Source: DASUBN01 sp050261675 (GTDB lineage Bacteria > Pseudomonadota > Gammaproteobacteria > Natronospirales > REEB76). Taken from it: a stretch of DNA of 64,000 nucleotides. The notes under the pieces were generated by a model. That model searched no databases. It saw nothing but the letters and a program-made list of their open reading frames with translations, and was not told where the DNA came from. The DNA lies in the NCBI GenBank assembly GCA_050261675.1, contig JBLNDO010000055.1, forward strand, positions 8,414-72,413. Reading direction: 5' to 3'. Positions 5,992 through 14,209 of this stretch are shown piece by piece. Position numbers and translations under genes: made by a program. Every line of letters starts with the position of its first letter. Position 1 is the first letter of the stretch.

Positions 5992-8139
5992 CTACAGGCG
6001 ACCGTAGTACCCCTCCTTGAGCGCATCGAATAAATTCGCCGCCGTGTGCATTTCACCGTCGTATTCGATCATCTCATCGCCTCGCGCTTCCACCACGCTG
6101 CCGTCCTCCAGGGTGAACTTGTAGACGGTGTTCTTGAGGTCCTGCTCCTTCACCAGCACACCCTGGAAGGCCTCCGGATTGAAGCGGAAGGTGGTGCAGC
6201 CCTTCAAGCCCGACTCGTAGGCGTAGAGGTAGATGTCCTTGAACTGCTCGTAGGGGTAGCCCGTCGGCACGTTCGCGGTCTTGGAGATGGAGGAATCCAC
6301 CCACTTCTGGGCCGCGGCCTGGATGTCCACGTGCTCCTTGGGGGTGATGTGCTCGGCGGTGATGAAGTACTCCGGCAGCTTCTCCTCCGGTTCCTCGGAG
6401 TTCGGCATGGCCTTCTGGTTCACGAGCTGGCGGTAGGCCAGGAGCTCGAAGGAATACACGTCCACCTTCTCCTTGGACTTCTTGCCGGAGCGGATCACGT
6501 TCCTAAAGTAGTGGTGGGCGAAGGAGGGCTCGATGCCGTTGCTGGCGTTGTTGGCCAGGGACAGGGAGATGGTGCCGGTGGGGGCGATGGAGCTGTGGTG
6601 GGTGAAGCGGGCGCCCTGGGCGGCCAAGGCGTCCACCAGGTCCGGGGCCACTTCCGCCACCCGCTGCATGTAGCGGCTGTAGTTGGCGTGCAGCTCCCGG
6701 CCCTTGATCTTGTCGCCCACCTTCCAGCCGTCCGCGGCCATTTCGGGGCGCTTCCGGAGCATCTCGGCGGTGACCTCGAACTCCTCCACCATGATGGGGG
6801 CGGGGCCCTTCTCCTTGGCGAGCTCCAGGGCCTCTTCCCAGCCGGCCACGGCCATTTCCCGGGAGACGTCCTCGGTGAACTTCACGGATTCCGGCGAGCC
6901 GTATTTCCAGCCCAGCATGGTGATGCTGGACCCGAGGCCGAGATAACCCATGCCGTGGCGGCGCTTGCGGGTGATCTCCCGGCGCTGCTGCTCCAGCGGC
7001 AGGCCGTTGATCTCGACCACGTTGTCCAGCATGCGGGTGAAGACCTTCACCACTTCCCGGTATTCGTCCCAGTCGAAGCGGGCCTTGGGGGTAAAGGGGT
7101 CCAGCACGAACTTGGTGAGGTTCACGGAGCCGAGCAGGCAGGAGCCGTAGGGCGGCAGGGGCTGCTCGCCGCAGGGGTTGGTGGCGCGGATGTTCTCGCA
7201 CCACCAGTTGTTGTTCATCTCGTTGACTTTATCTATCAAAACGAAACCTGGCTCTGCGAAGTCGTAGGTGGAGGCCATGATCAGGTCCCACAGGCGCCGG
7301 GCGTGGATGCTCTTATAGATGCGGCAGGCCACGAGCCCCTGCGGGTTCACGATGTAGCCCTCGGTCACGGGCCACTCGCGCCAGACCACCTTGGTCTTGT
7401 CCGTGAGGTCGATCTTCTCGGACTCCACTTCCTTCTTGTCGTAGGGGAAGGCGAGCTGCCATTCGCCGTCCGCCTTCACCGCTTCCATGAAGTCCTTGGT
7501 GACCAGCAGCGAGAGGTTGAACTGGCGCAGGCGCCCGTCCTCGCGCTTGGCGCGGATGAAGTCGGTGACGTCCGGGTGGCCCACCTCGAAGGTGCCCATC
7601 TGGGCGCCGCGGCGGCCGCCCGCCGAGGACACGGTGAAGCACATCTTGTCGTAGATATCCATGAAGGACAGGGGCCCGGAGGTGTAGGCGCCGGCGCCGG
7701 CCACATAGGCGCCGCGGGGGCGGAGCGTAGAGAACTCGTAGCCGATGCCGCAGCCGGCCTTCAGGGTCAGGCCCGCCTCATGGACCTTGTTCAGGATGTT
7801 GTCCATGGAGTCCCGGATGGTGCCCGAGACGGTGCAATTGATGGTGGAGGTGGCGGGCTTGTGCTCGAGGGCCCCGGCGTTGGAGGTGACGCGGCCGGCC
7901 GGGATGGCGCCGTGGCGCAGGGCCCACAGGAACTTCTCGTACCACTCCTCGCGCTTCTCGGGGATCTCCACGTCGGCCAAGGCCCGCGCCACCCGCTTCC
8001 AGGTGTCGTCCACGGTCTCGTCGACGATGGTGCCGTCCTTGGCCTTGAGGCGATACTTCTTGTCCCAGATGTCGTAAGAGGCTTCTTGTACGGGTATCTC
8101 GGTCACGGCGGCGGGCGCCTGCTTCAAAACGGTATTCAT
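5992..8139 (-). CDS. nrdJa: adenosylcobalamin-dependent ribonucleotide reductase, catalytic subunit NrdJa
   Basis: From MNTVLKQAP this is 715 residues. The class II catalytic residues are visible: C102 (STINCTVSG), and N321, C323 and E325 in NPCGEQPLPPYGSCL. The HHSSIAPTGTISL phosphate-binding segment is further on. The second redox cysteine set is missing here and is supplied by NrdJb, as in Pseudomonas NrdJa/NrdJb. I prefer the ATG at 8139; the upstream in-frame extension (MPPGRQRLK) has no family support. Expression may be controlled by NrdR through the palindrome at 8268-8283. No class I nrdAB is in the window. Confidence 0.93.
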   Translation of the reverse strand: MNTVLKQAPAAVTEIPVQEASYDIWDKKYRLKAKDGTIVDETVDDTWKRVARALADVEIPEKREEWYEKFLWALRHGAIPAGRVTSNAGALEHKPATSTINCTVSGTIRDSMDNILNKVHEAGLTLKAGCGIGYEFSTLRPRGAYVAGAGAYTSGPLSFMDIYDKMCFTVSSAGGRRGAQMGTFEVGHPDVTDFIRAKREDGRLRQFNLSLLVTKDFMEAVKADGEWQLAFPYDKKEVESEKIDLTDKTKVVWREWPVTEGYIVNPQGLVACRIYKSIHARRLWDLIMASTYDFAEPGFVLIDKVNEMNNNWWCENIRATNPCGEQPLPPYGSCLLGSVNLTKFVLDPFTPKARFDWDEYREVVKVFTRMLDNVVEINGLPLEQQRREITRKRRHGMGYLGLGSSITMLGWKYGSPESVKFTEDVSREMAVAGWEEALELAKEKGPAPIMVEEFEVTAEMLRKRPEMAADGWKVGDKIKGRELHANYSRYMQRVAEVAPDLVDALAAQGARFTHHSSIAPTGTISLSLANNASNGIEPSFAHHYFRNVIRSGKKSKEKVDVYSFELLAYRQLVNQKAMPNSEEPEEKLPEYFITAEHITPKEHVDIQAAAQKWVDSSISKTANVPTGYPYEQFKDIYLYAYESGLKGCTTFRFNPEAFQGVLVKEQDLKNTVYKFTLEDGSVVEARGDEMIEYDGEMHTAANLFDALKEGYYGRL

Positions 8140-8267
8140 CTTAAGTCTCTGCCTCCCTGGGGGCATTTCTTGCTTCTTAAATGGCCGGCCCGGCCTGCAC
8201 GCGCGCTTCCATTGCAGACCCTGTTCCTAATCCGTGGATAAACGGTGGAAAAGCTGGGAGGAACAAG

Positions 8268-8283
8268 ACACAACATCTTGTGA
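8268..8283 (-). promoter_or_regulatory. candidate NrdR box
   Basis: ACACAACATCTTGTGA closely fits the NrdR operator pattern (acaCwAtATaTwgtgt) and is nearly palindromic. It lies about 130 bp upstream of nrdJa. A weaker match, CCACAACATCTAGGGT, is at 8429-8444. The 161-bp spacing is not the usual about 31 bp, so the pair may not act together. Confidence 0.55.
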
Positions 8284-8310
8284 TACCCCATCCCGACGAT
8301 TTCCGCTTTA

Positions 8311-8339
8311 AGCCTAGACCTAGGTTGACAGCTTGTCAA
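8311..8339 (-). promoter_or_regulatory. candidate sigma70 promoter of nrdJa
   Basis: On the minus strand TTGACA (8334-8339), a 17-nt spacer and TAGGCT (8311-8316). The -35 sits inside the palindrome TTGACAGCTTGTCAA. The start point would fall just upstream of the NrdR-like box. The rest of the 8140-8722 gap holds only AT-rich sequence near 8340 and GC-rich sequence before hsp20. Confidence 0.45.
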
Positions 8340-8612
8340 ATAAATTTAATTTTACTTATCAAGGACTTACAAGACAAAGCTGAACCTTCTTCTTGCTGCT
8401 CGCCGCCCCTTTGGCGATACAGCAGACACCACAACATCTAGGGTTGGCGGGAGTAAATCACAAAGCTTCCTGTAATGGAAGTCCGGTCTTTACCTGAGCG
8501 CGTGTAAGGCACGGCCGATGCTTGAGGGCTTTAAAAGTGCGCGCGGGCAACGCCCCGCTGCGTCAGGCATCGAGCTCCGCCCGCGGCTTGGGGCGGGGCC
8601 GGCGGGTCCGGA

Positions 8613-8640
8613 CTTGGAAATTCCACAGACCGCCTCCAAT
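8613..8640 (+). promoter_or_regulatory. candidate heat-shock (sigma32) promoter
   Basis: CTTGGAA, 13 nt, CCTCCAAT resembles the sigma32 pattern CTTGAAA-N13-CCCCATnT. It lies 83 bp upstream of the small heat-shock protein start. Pattern match only. Confidence 0.3.
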
Positions 8641-8722
8641 CACGGCATCGGGGTTGAGAAATTCGCCCCCGGCACCATCTCTAGGCCATCAGACAACCAT
8701 TGTTTAGAGAGGAGATTCCGCC

Positions 8723-9166
8723 ATGAACATGATCCGCTATCAACCCTGGGGGGCCTTCGACCTCATGGACCGGCTCCTGGCCGGTCAGGGCGCCCGCCTC
8801 GCCCGCTATGACGCCGATCCCACCACGGCCGCCGCCGACTGGGCCCCGGCCGTGGACATCCGCGAGGAAGCCGAGCGCTTCCTGATCCGCGCCGACATCC
8901 CCGGCGTGGACCCGAAGGACATCGAGGTGAGCATGGAGGACGGCGTGCTGACGCTCTCCGGCGAGCGCAAGAGCGAAAGCCGCGAGGAGAACGAGGGCTG
9001 GACGCGCGTGGAGCGCATGACCGGCCGCTTCCTGCGCCGCTTCACCCTGCCCGAGACCGCCGATGCCGAGGGCATCTCCGCCCACGGCCAGAACGGCGTG
9101 CTGGAAATCGTGATTCCGAAGCAGGCGAAAGCCCAGCCGAAGCGCATCACCGTCAAAGTCAGTTAA
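8723..9166 (+). CDS. Hsp20 / alpha-crystallin family small heat-shock protein
   Basis: A 147-residue ATP-independent holdase. The N-terminal arm has MIRYQPWGAFDLMDRLL. The alpha-crystallin domain spans about residues 40-135 and ends in the hallmark GVLEIVIPK (A-x-x-x-n-GVL-type motif). The C-terminal tail KRITVKVS lacks a perfect IxI but has ITV at the right place. AGAGGAG precedes the ATG. It is monocistronic, with an unusual series of three hairpins behind it. Confidence 0.93.
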   Translation: MNMIRYQPWGAFDLMDRLLAGQGARLARYDADPTTAAADWAPAVDIREEAERFLIRADIPGVDPKDIEVSMEDGVLTLSGERKSESREENEGWTRVERMTGRFLRRFTLPETADAEGISAHGQNGVLEIVIPKQAKAQPKRITVKVS

Positions 9167-9176
9167 GTCGCGAAGG

Positions 9177-9312
9177 GCTCGAAGCACAGCTTCGAGCGGG
9201 CATACAAGGATGTATGCCCTGGACCTGAGCGCGGAACAGGAAGTGCAGCGCGAAGGCGGCCGCATACGGGTTTTGCTTGGTTGCTGTAATCCGTGTGCGG
9301 CCGTTTGTTTTT
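9177..9312 (+). terminator. three consecutive hairpins, the last a rho-independent terminator
   Basis: First GCTCGAAGC-ACA-GCTTCGAGC (9177-9197), then GGGCATAC-AAGGAT-GTATGCCC (9198-9219). Finally there is a 13-bp stem, CGGCCGCATACGG at 9257-9269 with CCGTGTGCGGCCG at 9291-9303 (one G-T pair), followed by TTTGTTTTT. Only the last has a U-tract. The middle one belongs to the AGGGAT-loop family seen elsewhere in the window. Confidence 0.8.
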
Positions 9313-9377
9313 CCGGTTTGACCGGGATAGATGCGCGAGCTGGGAAAATCGTCGCAACCGCCGGAAAAATTAAATCC

Positions 9378-9406
9378 GGAACCCGCCGCGACCGCCGATG
9401 GTCAGA
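9378..9406 (+). promoter_or_regulatory. candidate sigmaE-type promoter for the HtrA protease
   Basis: GGAACCC, 16 nt, GTCAGA resembles the envelope-stress consensus GGAACTT-N16-TCTGA. DegP homologues are classic sigmaE targets. The leader would be about 210 nt. Otherwise 9313-9623 shows no gene. Confidence 0.3.
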
Positions 9407-9623
9407 CACATTAAGGTTAAGCCGCCGCCTTCCCGCAGACCGCTTTTCAGTGTCTCCTGAACCTGCGGGAAGACGGCGCATTTGGGTCGCGGGAGCGACA
9501 CGACCGGCGGCGCGGGAGGCGTAAACTATTGCACGGCTCACGCGTTCTTTCCGGTCGAAACCCCGCGCCTCCAGCCGACATCCTTAAGACAGATCCAGAA
9601 CGGAATTAGAGAGGGATAACTCC

Positions 9624-11021
9624 ATGAAACGCATCGTCTTCGCCGCCCTGCTGGCGGCCGCTTCCCTGACTTCTCTCCCCGCCTTTGCCCACATGCCGCC
9701 GCCCGCGGTGGCCGGCCAGGCGGTGCCGAGCTTGGCCCCCATGATCAAGCGGGTGACGCCGGCGGTGGTGAACGTCTCCACCCGCGGCCACGTGCAGATG
9801 CAGGTGAACAACCCCTTCATGAACGACCCCTTCTTCCAGCAGTTCTTCGGCGGCCGCAACTTCAACCAGCCCGTGGAACGGCAGTTTCAGAGCCTGGGCA
9901 GCGGCGTGATCGTGGACGCGGACAAGGGCTACATCCTCACCAACAACCACGTGGTGGAGAACGCCGACAAGATCACCGTGACGCTCTACGACGACCGCAC
10001 GTTCAGCGCCAAGGTGGTGGGCAAGGACCCGGAAACCGACGTGGCGCTGCTCAAGATCGACGCCAAGGGCCTGACCGCCCTGCCGCTCGGCAACTCCGAC
10101 GCGGTGCAGGTGGGCGACTTCGTGGTGGCCATCGGCAACCCCTTCGGCCTGAAGCACACCGTGACCGCCGGCATCGTCTCGGCGCTCGGCCGCGCCGGCA
10201 TCGAGGACGGCAAGTTCGAGAACTTCATCCAGACCGACGCCTCCATCAACCCCGGCAATTCCGGCGGCGCGCTGGTGGACCTCAACGGCAACCTGGTGGG
10301 CATCAATACCGCCATCATCTCCCGCGGCGGCGGCAACATCGGCATCGGCTTCGCCATCCCCATCAACATGGCAAAGGACGTGATGGAGCAGCTCGTGAAG
10401 TTCGGCAAGGTGGAGCGCGGCGTGCTCGGCGTGACCATCGAGAACCTGACGCCGGACATCGCCAAGGGCCTGCACCTGAGCCAGAACTCGGGCGTGGTGG
10501 TGACCCAGGTGCAGGCGGGCTCCAACGCGGAGAAGGCCGGCATCAAGGCCGGCGACGTGATCGTCTCCCTGAACGGCCAGCCGGTGACCAGCAACTCGGA
10601 ACTCACGAGCGCGCTCGGCGTGATGCGCCTCGGCACCGAGGTGAGCCTGGGGCTCGTGCGCAACGGCGAGAACCTCAACGTCAAGGCGACCCTCGGCAAG
10701 GCGCCCGAGAAATCCGAGGCGGAAAACGGCGGCGCGGGCGGCAAGGCCGACGTCTACCACGGCCTGCACGTCTCCAACCTGGACCAGAACTCGCCGCTCT
10801 ACGGCCAGGTGCAGGGCGTGGTGGTCACCGACGTGGACGACGGCAGCGACGCGGCCGAGGCTGGCCTGCAGCCGGGCGACGTGATCATCGCGGTGTCGCA
10901 GAAGCCGGTGAAGAACGTGGCGGAGTTCCGTGCCCGCGCGGAGGAAGCCGCGAAGTCCGGCACGCTGTTCCTGACGGTGCGCCGCGACGATCAGGTCTTT
11001 TACGTGCCTTTAGGGGATTAA
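9624..11021 (+). CDS. Do/HtrA-family periplasmic serine protease (DegP/DegQ/MucD type)
   Basis: A 465-residue secreted protease. The signal peptide MKRIVFAALLAAASLTSLPAFA is followed by the trypsin-like domain with catalytic H109 (TNNHV), D139 (ETDVALLK) and S213 (NPGNSGGAL). Two PDZ domains follow at about 255-345 and 370-460 (GVLGVTIENL start; DDGSDAAEAGLQPGDVI). It degrades or refolds damaged envelope proteins. The length and the two PDZ domains fit DegP/DegQ/MucD. It is a single gene with its own terminator. Which orthologue it is cannot be settled by eye. Confidence 0.94.
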   Translation: MKRIVFAALLAAASLTSLPAFAHMPPPAVAGQAVPSLAPMIKRVTPAVVNVSTRGHVQMQVNNPFMNDPFFQQFFGGRNFNQPVERQFQSLGSGVIVDADKGYILTNNHVVENADKITVTLYDDRTFSAKVVGKDPETDVALLKIDAKGLTALPLGNSDAVQVGDFVVAIGNPFGLKHTVTAGIVSALGRAGIEDGKFENFIQTDASINPGNSGGALVDLNGNLVGINTAIISRGGGNIGIGFAIPINMAKDVMEQLVKFGKVERGVLGVTIENLTPDIAKGLHLSQNSGVVVTQVQAGSNAEKAGIKAGDVIVSLNGQPVTSNSELTSALGVMRLGTEVSLGLVRNGENLNVKATLGKAPEKSEAENGGAGGKADVYHGLHVSNLDQNSPLYGQVQGVVVTDVDDGSDAAEAGLQPGDVIIAVSQKPVKNVAEFRARAEEAAKSGTLFLTVRRDDQVFYVPLGD

Positions 11022-11043
11022 TTCCCAACTTAGGTTCAATCAC

Positions 11044-11074
11044 GAAAGGGCTCCGCAAGGAGCCCTTTCTTTTT
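11044..11074 (+). terminator. rho-independent terminator after the HtrA protease
   Basis: GAAAGGGCTCC-GCAA-GGAGCCCTTTC is a perfect stem with a 4-nt loop followed by TTTTT. The remaining gap to 11364 has a second GGGGC/GCCCC hairpin with a U-rich tail near 11160-11190 and nothing else recognisable. Confidence 0.92.
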
Positions 11075-11364
11075 GCCTTGCAACGCGTCCGCTGTTAACC
11101 GTCCCTGGTGCCGCGACCAGTCTGTACCTCCATGTACAGCCGCTCGCCGCTCGCGCGGCTCGCCCCCGAAAGGGGCTCTTTCATTTTCTTTAGATGTTTC
11201 AAATCCTTGGAAAACCAATCCACAGCGGCGCGTTCAATGGCGTCCGGCGGATTATGTATCGTGTTCAAGGATTTACGACGGAAATGGCCTATAACTATAC
11301 GCCCCGGGCCGGACCGGCCCGACCGATTCATCCGTTCCAAACCAATCATTCCAGGGAGACGCAC

Positions 11365-11913
11365 ATGTACAAGATCAACAAGACGCTCGTCGCCACGCTG
11401 GCCTTGGGCCTCCTGGCCGCGGGTTCCGCCTTCGCCGACGGCACCGCCGCCGCGCCCGCCAAGGCCGCCGCCGCTCCGGCCGCGAAGCCCGCCGCCGCTG
11501 CCCCCGCCGCCGCTCCGGCTGCCAGCACCGCGGCCAAGCCCGCCGCGGCCGGCTCGGTGAACAAGGCGCAGTTCACCAGCGCCGTCACCAACCATGAGCC
11601 CACCGACAACCTGACCACGCTGGACAACAGCCACACGCGCATCTACTTCTACTGCGTGCTGAACAACCTGCAGGGCCAGGAAGTGACCTTCCGCTGGAGC
11701 TTCAACGACGTGACCCAGGCGGAAGTGAAGCAGACCCCGGCCTACCCCCACTACCGCACCCAGACCAGCAAGGAGCTCGATCCCTCCAAGCTCGGCACCT
11801 GGAAGGTGGAAGTGATGGACGCCTCGGGCAACACGCTCGCCAGCAAGACCTTCGAGTACACGAAGGCCTCGGGTGACGCCACGGCTGCACCGGCTGCCGC
11901 GACCAAGAAGTAA
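11365..11913 (+). CDS. DUF2914 domain protein with Ala/Pro-rich linker
   Basis: About 182 residues. The signal peptide MYKINKTLVATLALGLLAAG is followed by a low-complexity A/P/K segment (about 26-62). A compact beta domain follows with HTRIYFYCVLNNLQGQEVTF, YRTQTSKELDP and GTWKVEVMD. These match the DUF2914 pattern, in which a short beta sandwich ends with the WxVEV strand. Function unknown; it is likely periplasmic or envelope-attached. The start is ATG 11365 after CAGGGAGAC; upstream in-frame starts lack a site and a signal peptide. Confidence 0.8.
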   Translation: MYKINKTLVATLALGLLAAGSAFADGTAAAPAKAAAAPAAKPAAAAPAAAPAASTAAKPAAAGSVNKAQFTSAVTNHEPTDNLTTLDNSHTRIYFYCVLNNLQGQEVTFRWSFNDVTQAEVKQTPAYPHYRTQTSKELDPSKLGTWKVEVMDASGNTLASKTFEYTKASGDATAAPAAATKK

Positions 11914-11932
11914 TTCTGTTTTGTGATGATTG

Positions 11933-11963
11933 GAGGGGCCGCAAAAGCGGCCCCTCTTCTTTT
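11933..11963. terminator. terminator between convergent genes
   Basis: GAGGGGCCGC-AAAA-GCGGCCCCTC followed by TTCTTTT. It serves the DUF2914 gene and could also act for the opposing aldo/keto reductase operon. Confidence 0.88.
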
Positions 11964-11984
11964 CCCACACCGCAAAATCACAAA

Positions 11985-12803
11985 TCAAGAATTCAGAACG
12001 CTCGCGATACGCTTGAGCATGTCGGCATCGGGCAGCACGCCTTCGCCGGCGCGCACGAATTCCGCCATGTGGGCGGGATCGCCGGTGCCGGGGATGACGG
12101 CGGTGACTTCCGGGCGCGCGAGGATGAACTTGAGCAGGAGTTCCGCCCAGCTGCCGTAGCCCGCCTCCCGGGCCCAGTCGGGCAGCGGCCGCTTGGCGAG
12201 GCGGCGGATGAGCCCGCCGCCGCCCAAGGGCCGGTTCACCAGCACCGCCATGCCGCTCTCGGCGGCGAGCGGCAGGAGCCGGGCCTCCGCGGCCCGGTCC
12301 TCGAGGGAATAATCCAGCTGCACGAAGTCCCAGTCCGCGGCGCGCATGACGCTCTCGAGCTCCGCGTGGGCCGAGGGCGTGTAGTGGGTGATGCCGAGGT
12401 AGCGGATGCGGCCCTTGTCCTTCCAGGCGTGGAGCGTCGAGAGGTGGGTGCGCCAGTCCAGGAGGTTGTGCACCTGGATGAGGTCGAGCCGCCCGCCCAT
12501 GAACTGCTCCGAGCGCTCCATCTGCCGGATGCCCTCGGCCTTCCCTTCGGTCCAGACCTTGGTGGCGACGAAGGCTTTGGGCGCCCGCGGCAGGGCGGTG
12601 AGCAATTCGCCCACGGCGCCTTCCGCCTTGCCGTACATGGGCGAGCTGTCGATGCAGCGGCCGCCGGCGACGAACAGGGTCTCCAGGACGCGTTTCAAAT
12701 CGCCGCGGCGCGGGTCCTTCGTGGCGACATCGAAATTCTCCCAGGTCCCGATGCCAATAACGGGTAGCTCTTCTCCTGATTTCGGTATTTTTCTTGCCAG
12801 CAT
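11985..12803 (-). CDS. aldo/keto reductase family protein
   Basis: A 272-residue (beta/alpha)8 NADPH-dependent oxidoreductase. Visible are ELPVIGIGTWENFD at the barrel start, CIDSSPMYGKAEGAVGELL with catalytic D and Y, and K in FVATKVW. DLIQVHN carries the histidine, and the cofactor-binding AVIPGTGDPAHMAEF is near the C-terminus. The start ATG overlaps the stop of the aldehyde dehydrogenase gene (TGATG), so the two are coupled. A large open frame continues upstream antiparallel to nothing useful and is an artefact of the GC-rich dehydrogenase gene. Confidence 0.87.
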   Translation of the reverse strand: MLARKIPKSGEELPVIGIGTWENFDVATKDPRRGDLKRVLETLFVAGGRCIDSSPMYGKAEGAVGELLTALPRAPKAFVATKVWTEGKAEGIRQMERSEQFMGGRLDLIQVHNLLDWRTHLSTLHAWKDKGRIRYLGITHYTPSAHAELESVMRAADWDFVQLDYSLEDRAAEARLLPLAAESGMAVLVNRPLGGGGLIRRLAKRPLPDWAREAGYGSWAELLLKFILARPEVTAVIPGTGDPAHMAEFVRAGEGVLPDADMLKRIASVLNS

Positions 12804-14137
12804 CAGCCGATGCTCAAGGTTTTGACGTTCACGAATTCGTGTATCCCATGATGGGAAAGTTCCCTGCCGTAACCCGATTTCTTGATACCGCCGAACGGCA
12901 GGCGCGGATCGCTCTTCACCATGGCGTTCACGAAGGCGCTGCCGCTGGCGAGCCGCCGGGCGAAGGCTTCGCCGCGCTTCAGGTCCCGGGTCCACACCGA
13001 GCCGCCCAAGCCGTAGGCGCTGCCGTTGGCGACGGCGAGCGCCTCCGCCTCGTCCTTCACGCGGAGGACGCTCGCCACCGGGCCGAAGAGCTCCTCGCTC
13101 CAGGCACGCATGCCGGGCCGTACCCCGTCCAGGATGGAGGCGGGATAGAAGGCGCCCTTGCCTTCCGGCTTCACGCAGCCGAGCAGGGCCTTCGCCCCCT
13201 TGGCGAGGGCGTCTTCCACCTGGGCGTGGAGCGTGTCGCGCAGGTCGAGGCGCGCGAGCGGCGCGAGCGCGAGCTTCTCGGCGCCGGCGCGGAATTCCTT
13301 CAGGAAGGCGTCGGCGACCTTGTCCACCAGGATGAAGCGCTTGGCGGCGATGCAGCTCTGGCCCGCGTTCTGGTAGCGGGCGCGCACGCCGGTCTGGGCG
13401 GCGAGCGCGAGATCCGCGTCCTCCAGCACCACGAAGGCGTCGGAGCCGCCCAGCTCCAGCACGCATTTCTTGAGGGTCTCGCCGGCGGCGCGGCCCACGG
13501 CGACGCCGGCGCGCTCGCTGCCGGTGAGGCTGACGGCGGCGATGCGTGGATCGCGGATGACCTGGTCCACCAGGGGAATGGGAATGAGCAGGGTCTGGAA
13601 CACGCCCGCCGGAAAGCCGGCGGCGCGGAACAGCTCCTCGAGGGCCAGCGCGCAGCCCGTGACGTTGTCCGCGTGCTTCAGCACCACCGCGTTGCCGGCG
13701 GCGAGCGCCGGGGCCGCGGCGCGGACCACCTGCCAGAAGGGGAAGTTCCAGGGCATGACGGCGAGCACTAGCCCTAAGGGTTCGTAGGCGACCAGGCTTT
13801 TCCTGGAGTCCGTCTCGACGATTTCGTCGGCGAGCATGGCGGCGGCGTGGTCGGCGTAGTAGCGGCAGGCGGCGGCGCACTTCTCGACCTCGGCCCGGCC
13901 CTCGTCGGGGGCCTTGCCCATTTCGCGGCGCATGAGCTCCGCGAACTCGTCGCGGCGCCTGAGCAGCTCCTCGGCGGCGCGCCGCAGGTGCGCGGCGCGC
14001 TCCGCGTGGCCCGTGCCGCTCCAGGCCGGGGCGGCCGCGGCGCTCTCGGAGAGCGCCCGGTCGAGGCGGCCCAGGTCCCAGGCGGGGTACTCCCGGAAGC
14101 GCTCGCCGCTCGAGGGGTCGATGCTGTGAAACGTCAT
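12803..14137 (-). CDS. NAD(P)-dependent aldehyde dehydrogenase, succinate-semialdehyde type
   Basis: A 444-residue ALDH superfamily enzyme. It has the FWQVVRAAAPALAAGNAVVLKHA cofactor region in the first third, LELGGSDAFVVLEDAD with the general-base glutamate, and NAGQSCIAAKRF with the catalytic cysteine. The PFGGIKKSGYGRELSHHGI end is typical of NAD(P)-succinate-semialdehyde dehydrogenase-like enzymes. It oxidises an aldehyde to an acid; the exact substrate is not determinable. The start MTFHSIDPSSGE follows AGGAG. It is the first gene of a two-gene unit with the aldo/keto reductase, so aldehyde handling is the likely theme. Confidence 0.9.
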   Translation of the reverse strand: MTFHSIDPSSGERFREYPAWDLGRLDRALSESAAAAPAWSGTGHAERAAHLRRAAEELLRRRDEFAELMRREMGKAPDEGRAEVEKCAAACRYYADHAAAMLADEIVETDSRKSLVAYEPLGLVLAVMPWNFPFWQVVRAAAPALAAGNAVVLKHADNVTGCALALEELFRAAGFPAGVFQTLLIPIPLVDQVIRDPRIAAVSLTGSERAGVAVGRAAGETLKKCVLELGGSDAFVVLEDADLALAAQTGVRARYQNAGQSCIAAKRFILVDKVADAFLKEFRAGAEKLALAPLARLDLRDTLHAQVEDALAKGAKALLGCVKPEGKGAFYPASILDGVRPGMRAWSEELFGPVASVLRVKDEAEALAVANGSAYGLGGSVWTRDLKRGEAFARRLASGSAFVNAMVKSDPRLPFGGIKKSGYGRELSHHGIHEFVNVKTLSIG

Positions 14138-14209
14138 GGAACCGCTCCTGCCTATGCTTCGCACGCCAAGCATAGCCCCGCCCCGCGCCCGCGCGGTAAC
14201 CTATTCAAC

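Noticed and set aside
6046..8241. 731-codon open frame antisense to nrdJa
   Set aside because: It has low-complexity Val/Gly/Leu/His composition and no known motif, and it lies over the clearly real reductase. It is a result of high GC third positions on the other strand.
8140..8722. Cobalamin riboswitch upstream of the B12-dependent reductase
   Set aside because: I looked for the B12-box and the surrounding helices and did not find them; only the NrdR-like sites stand out.
12803..13880. N-terminal extension of the aldo/keto reductase frame over the aldehyde dehydrogenase gene
   Set aside because: The reductase has its normal start at 12803, and the upstream frame is Arg-rich shadow sequence of the dehydrogenase.
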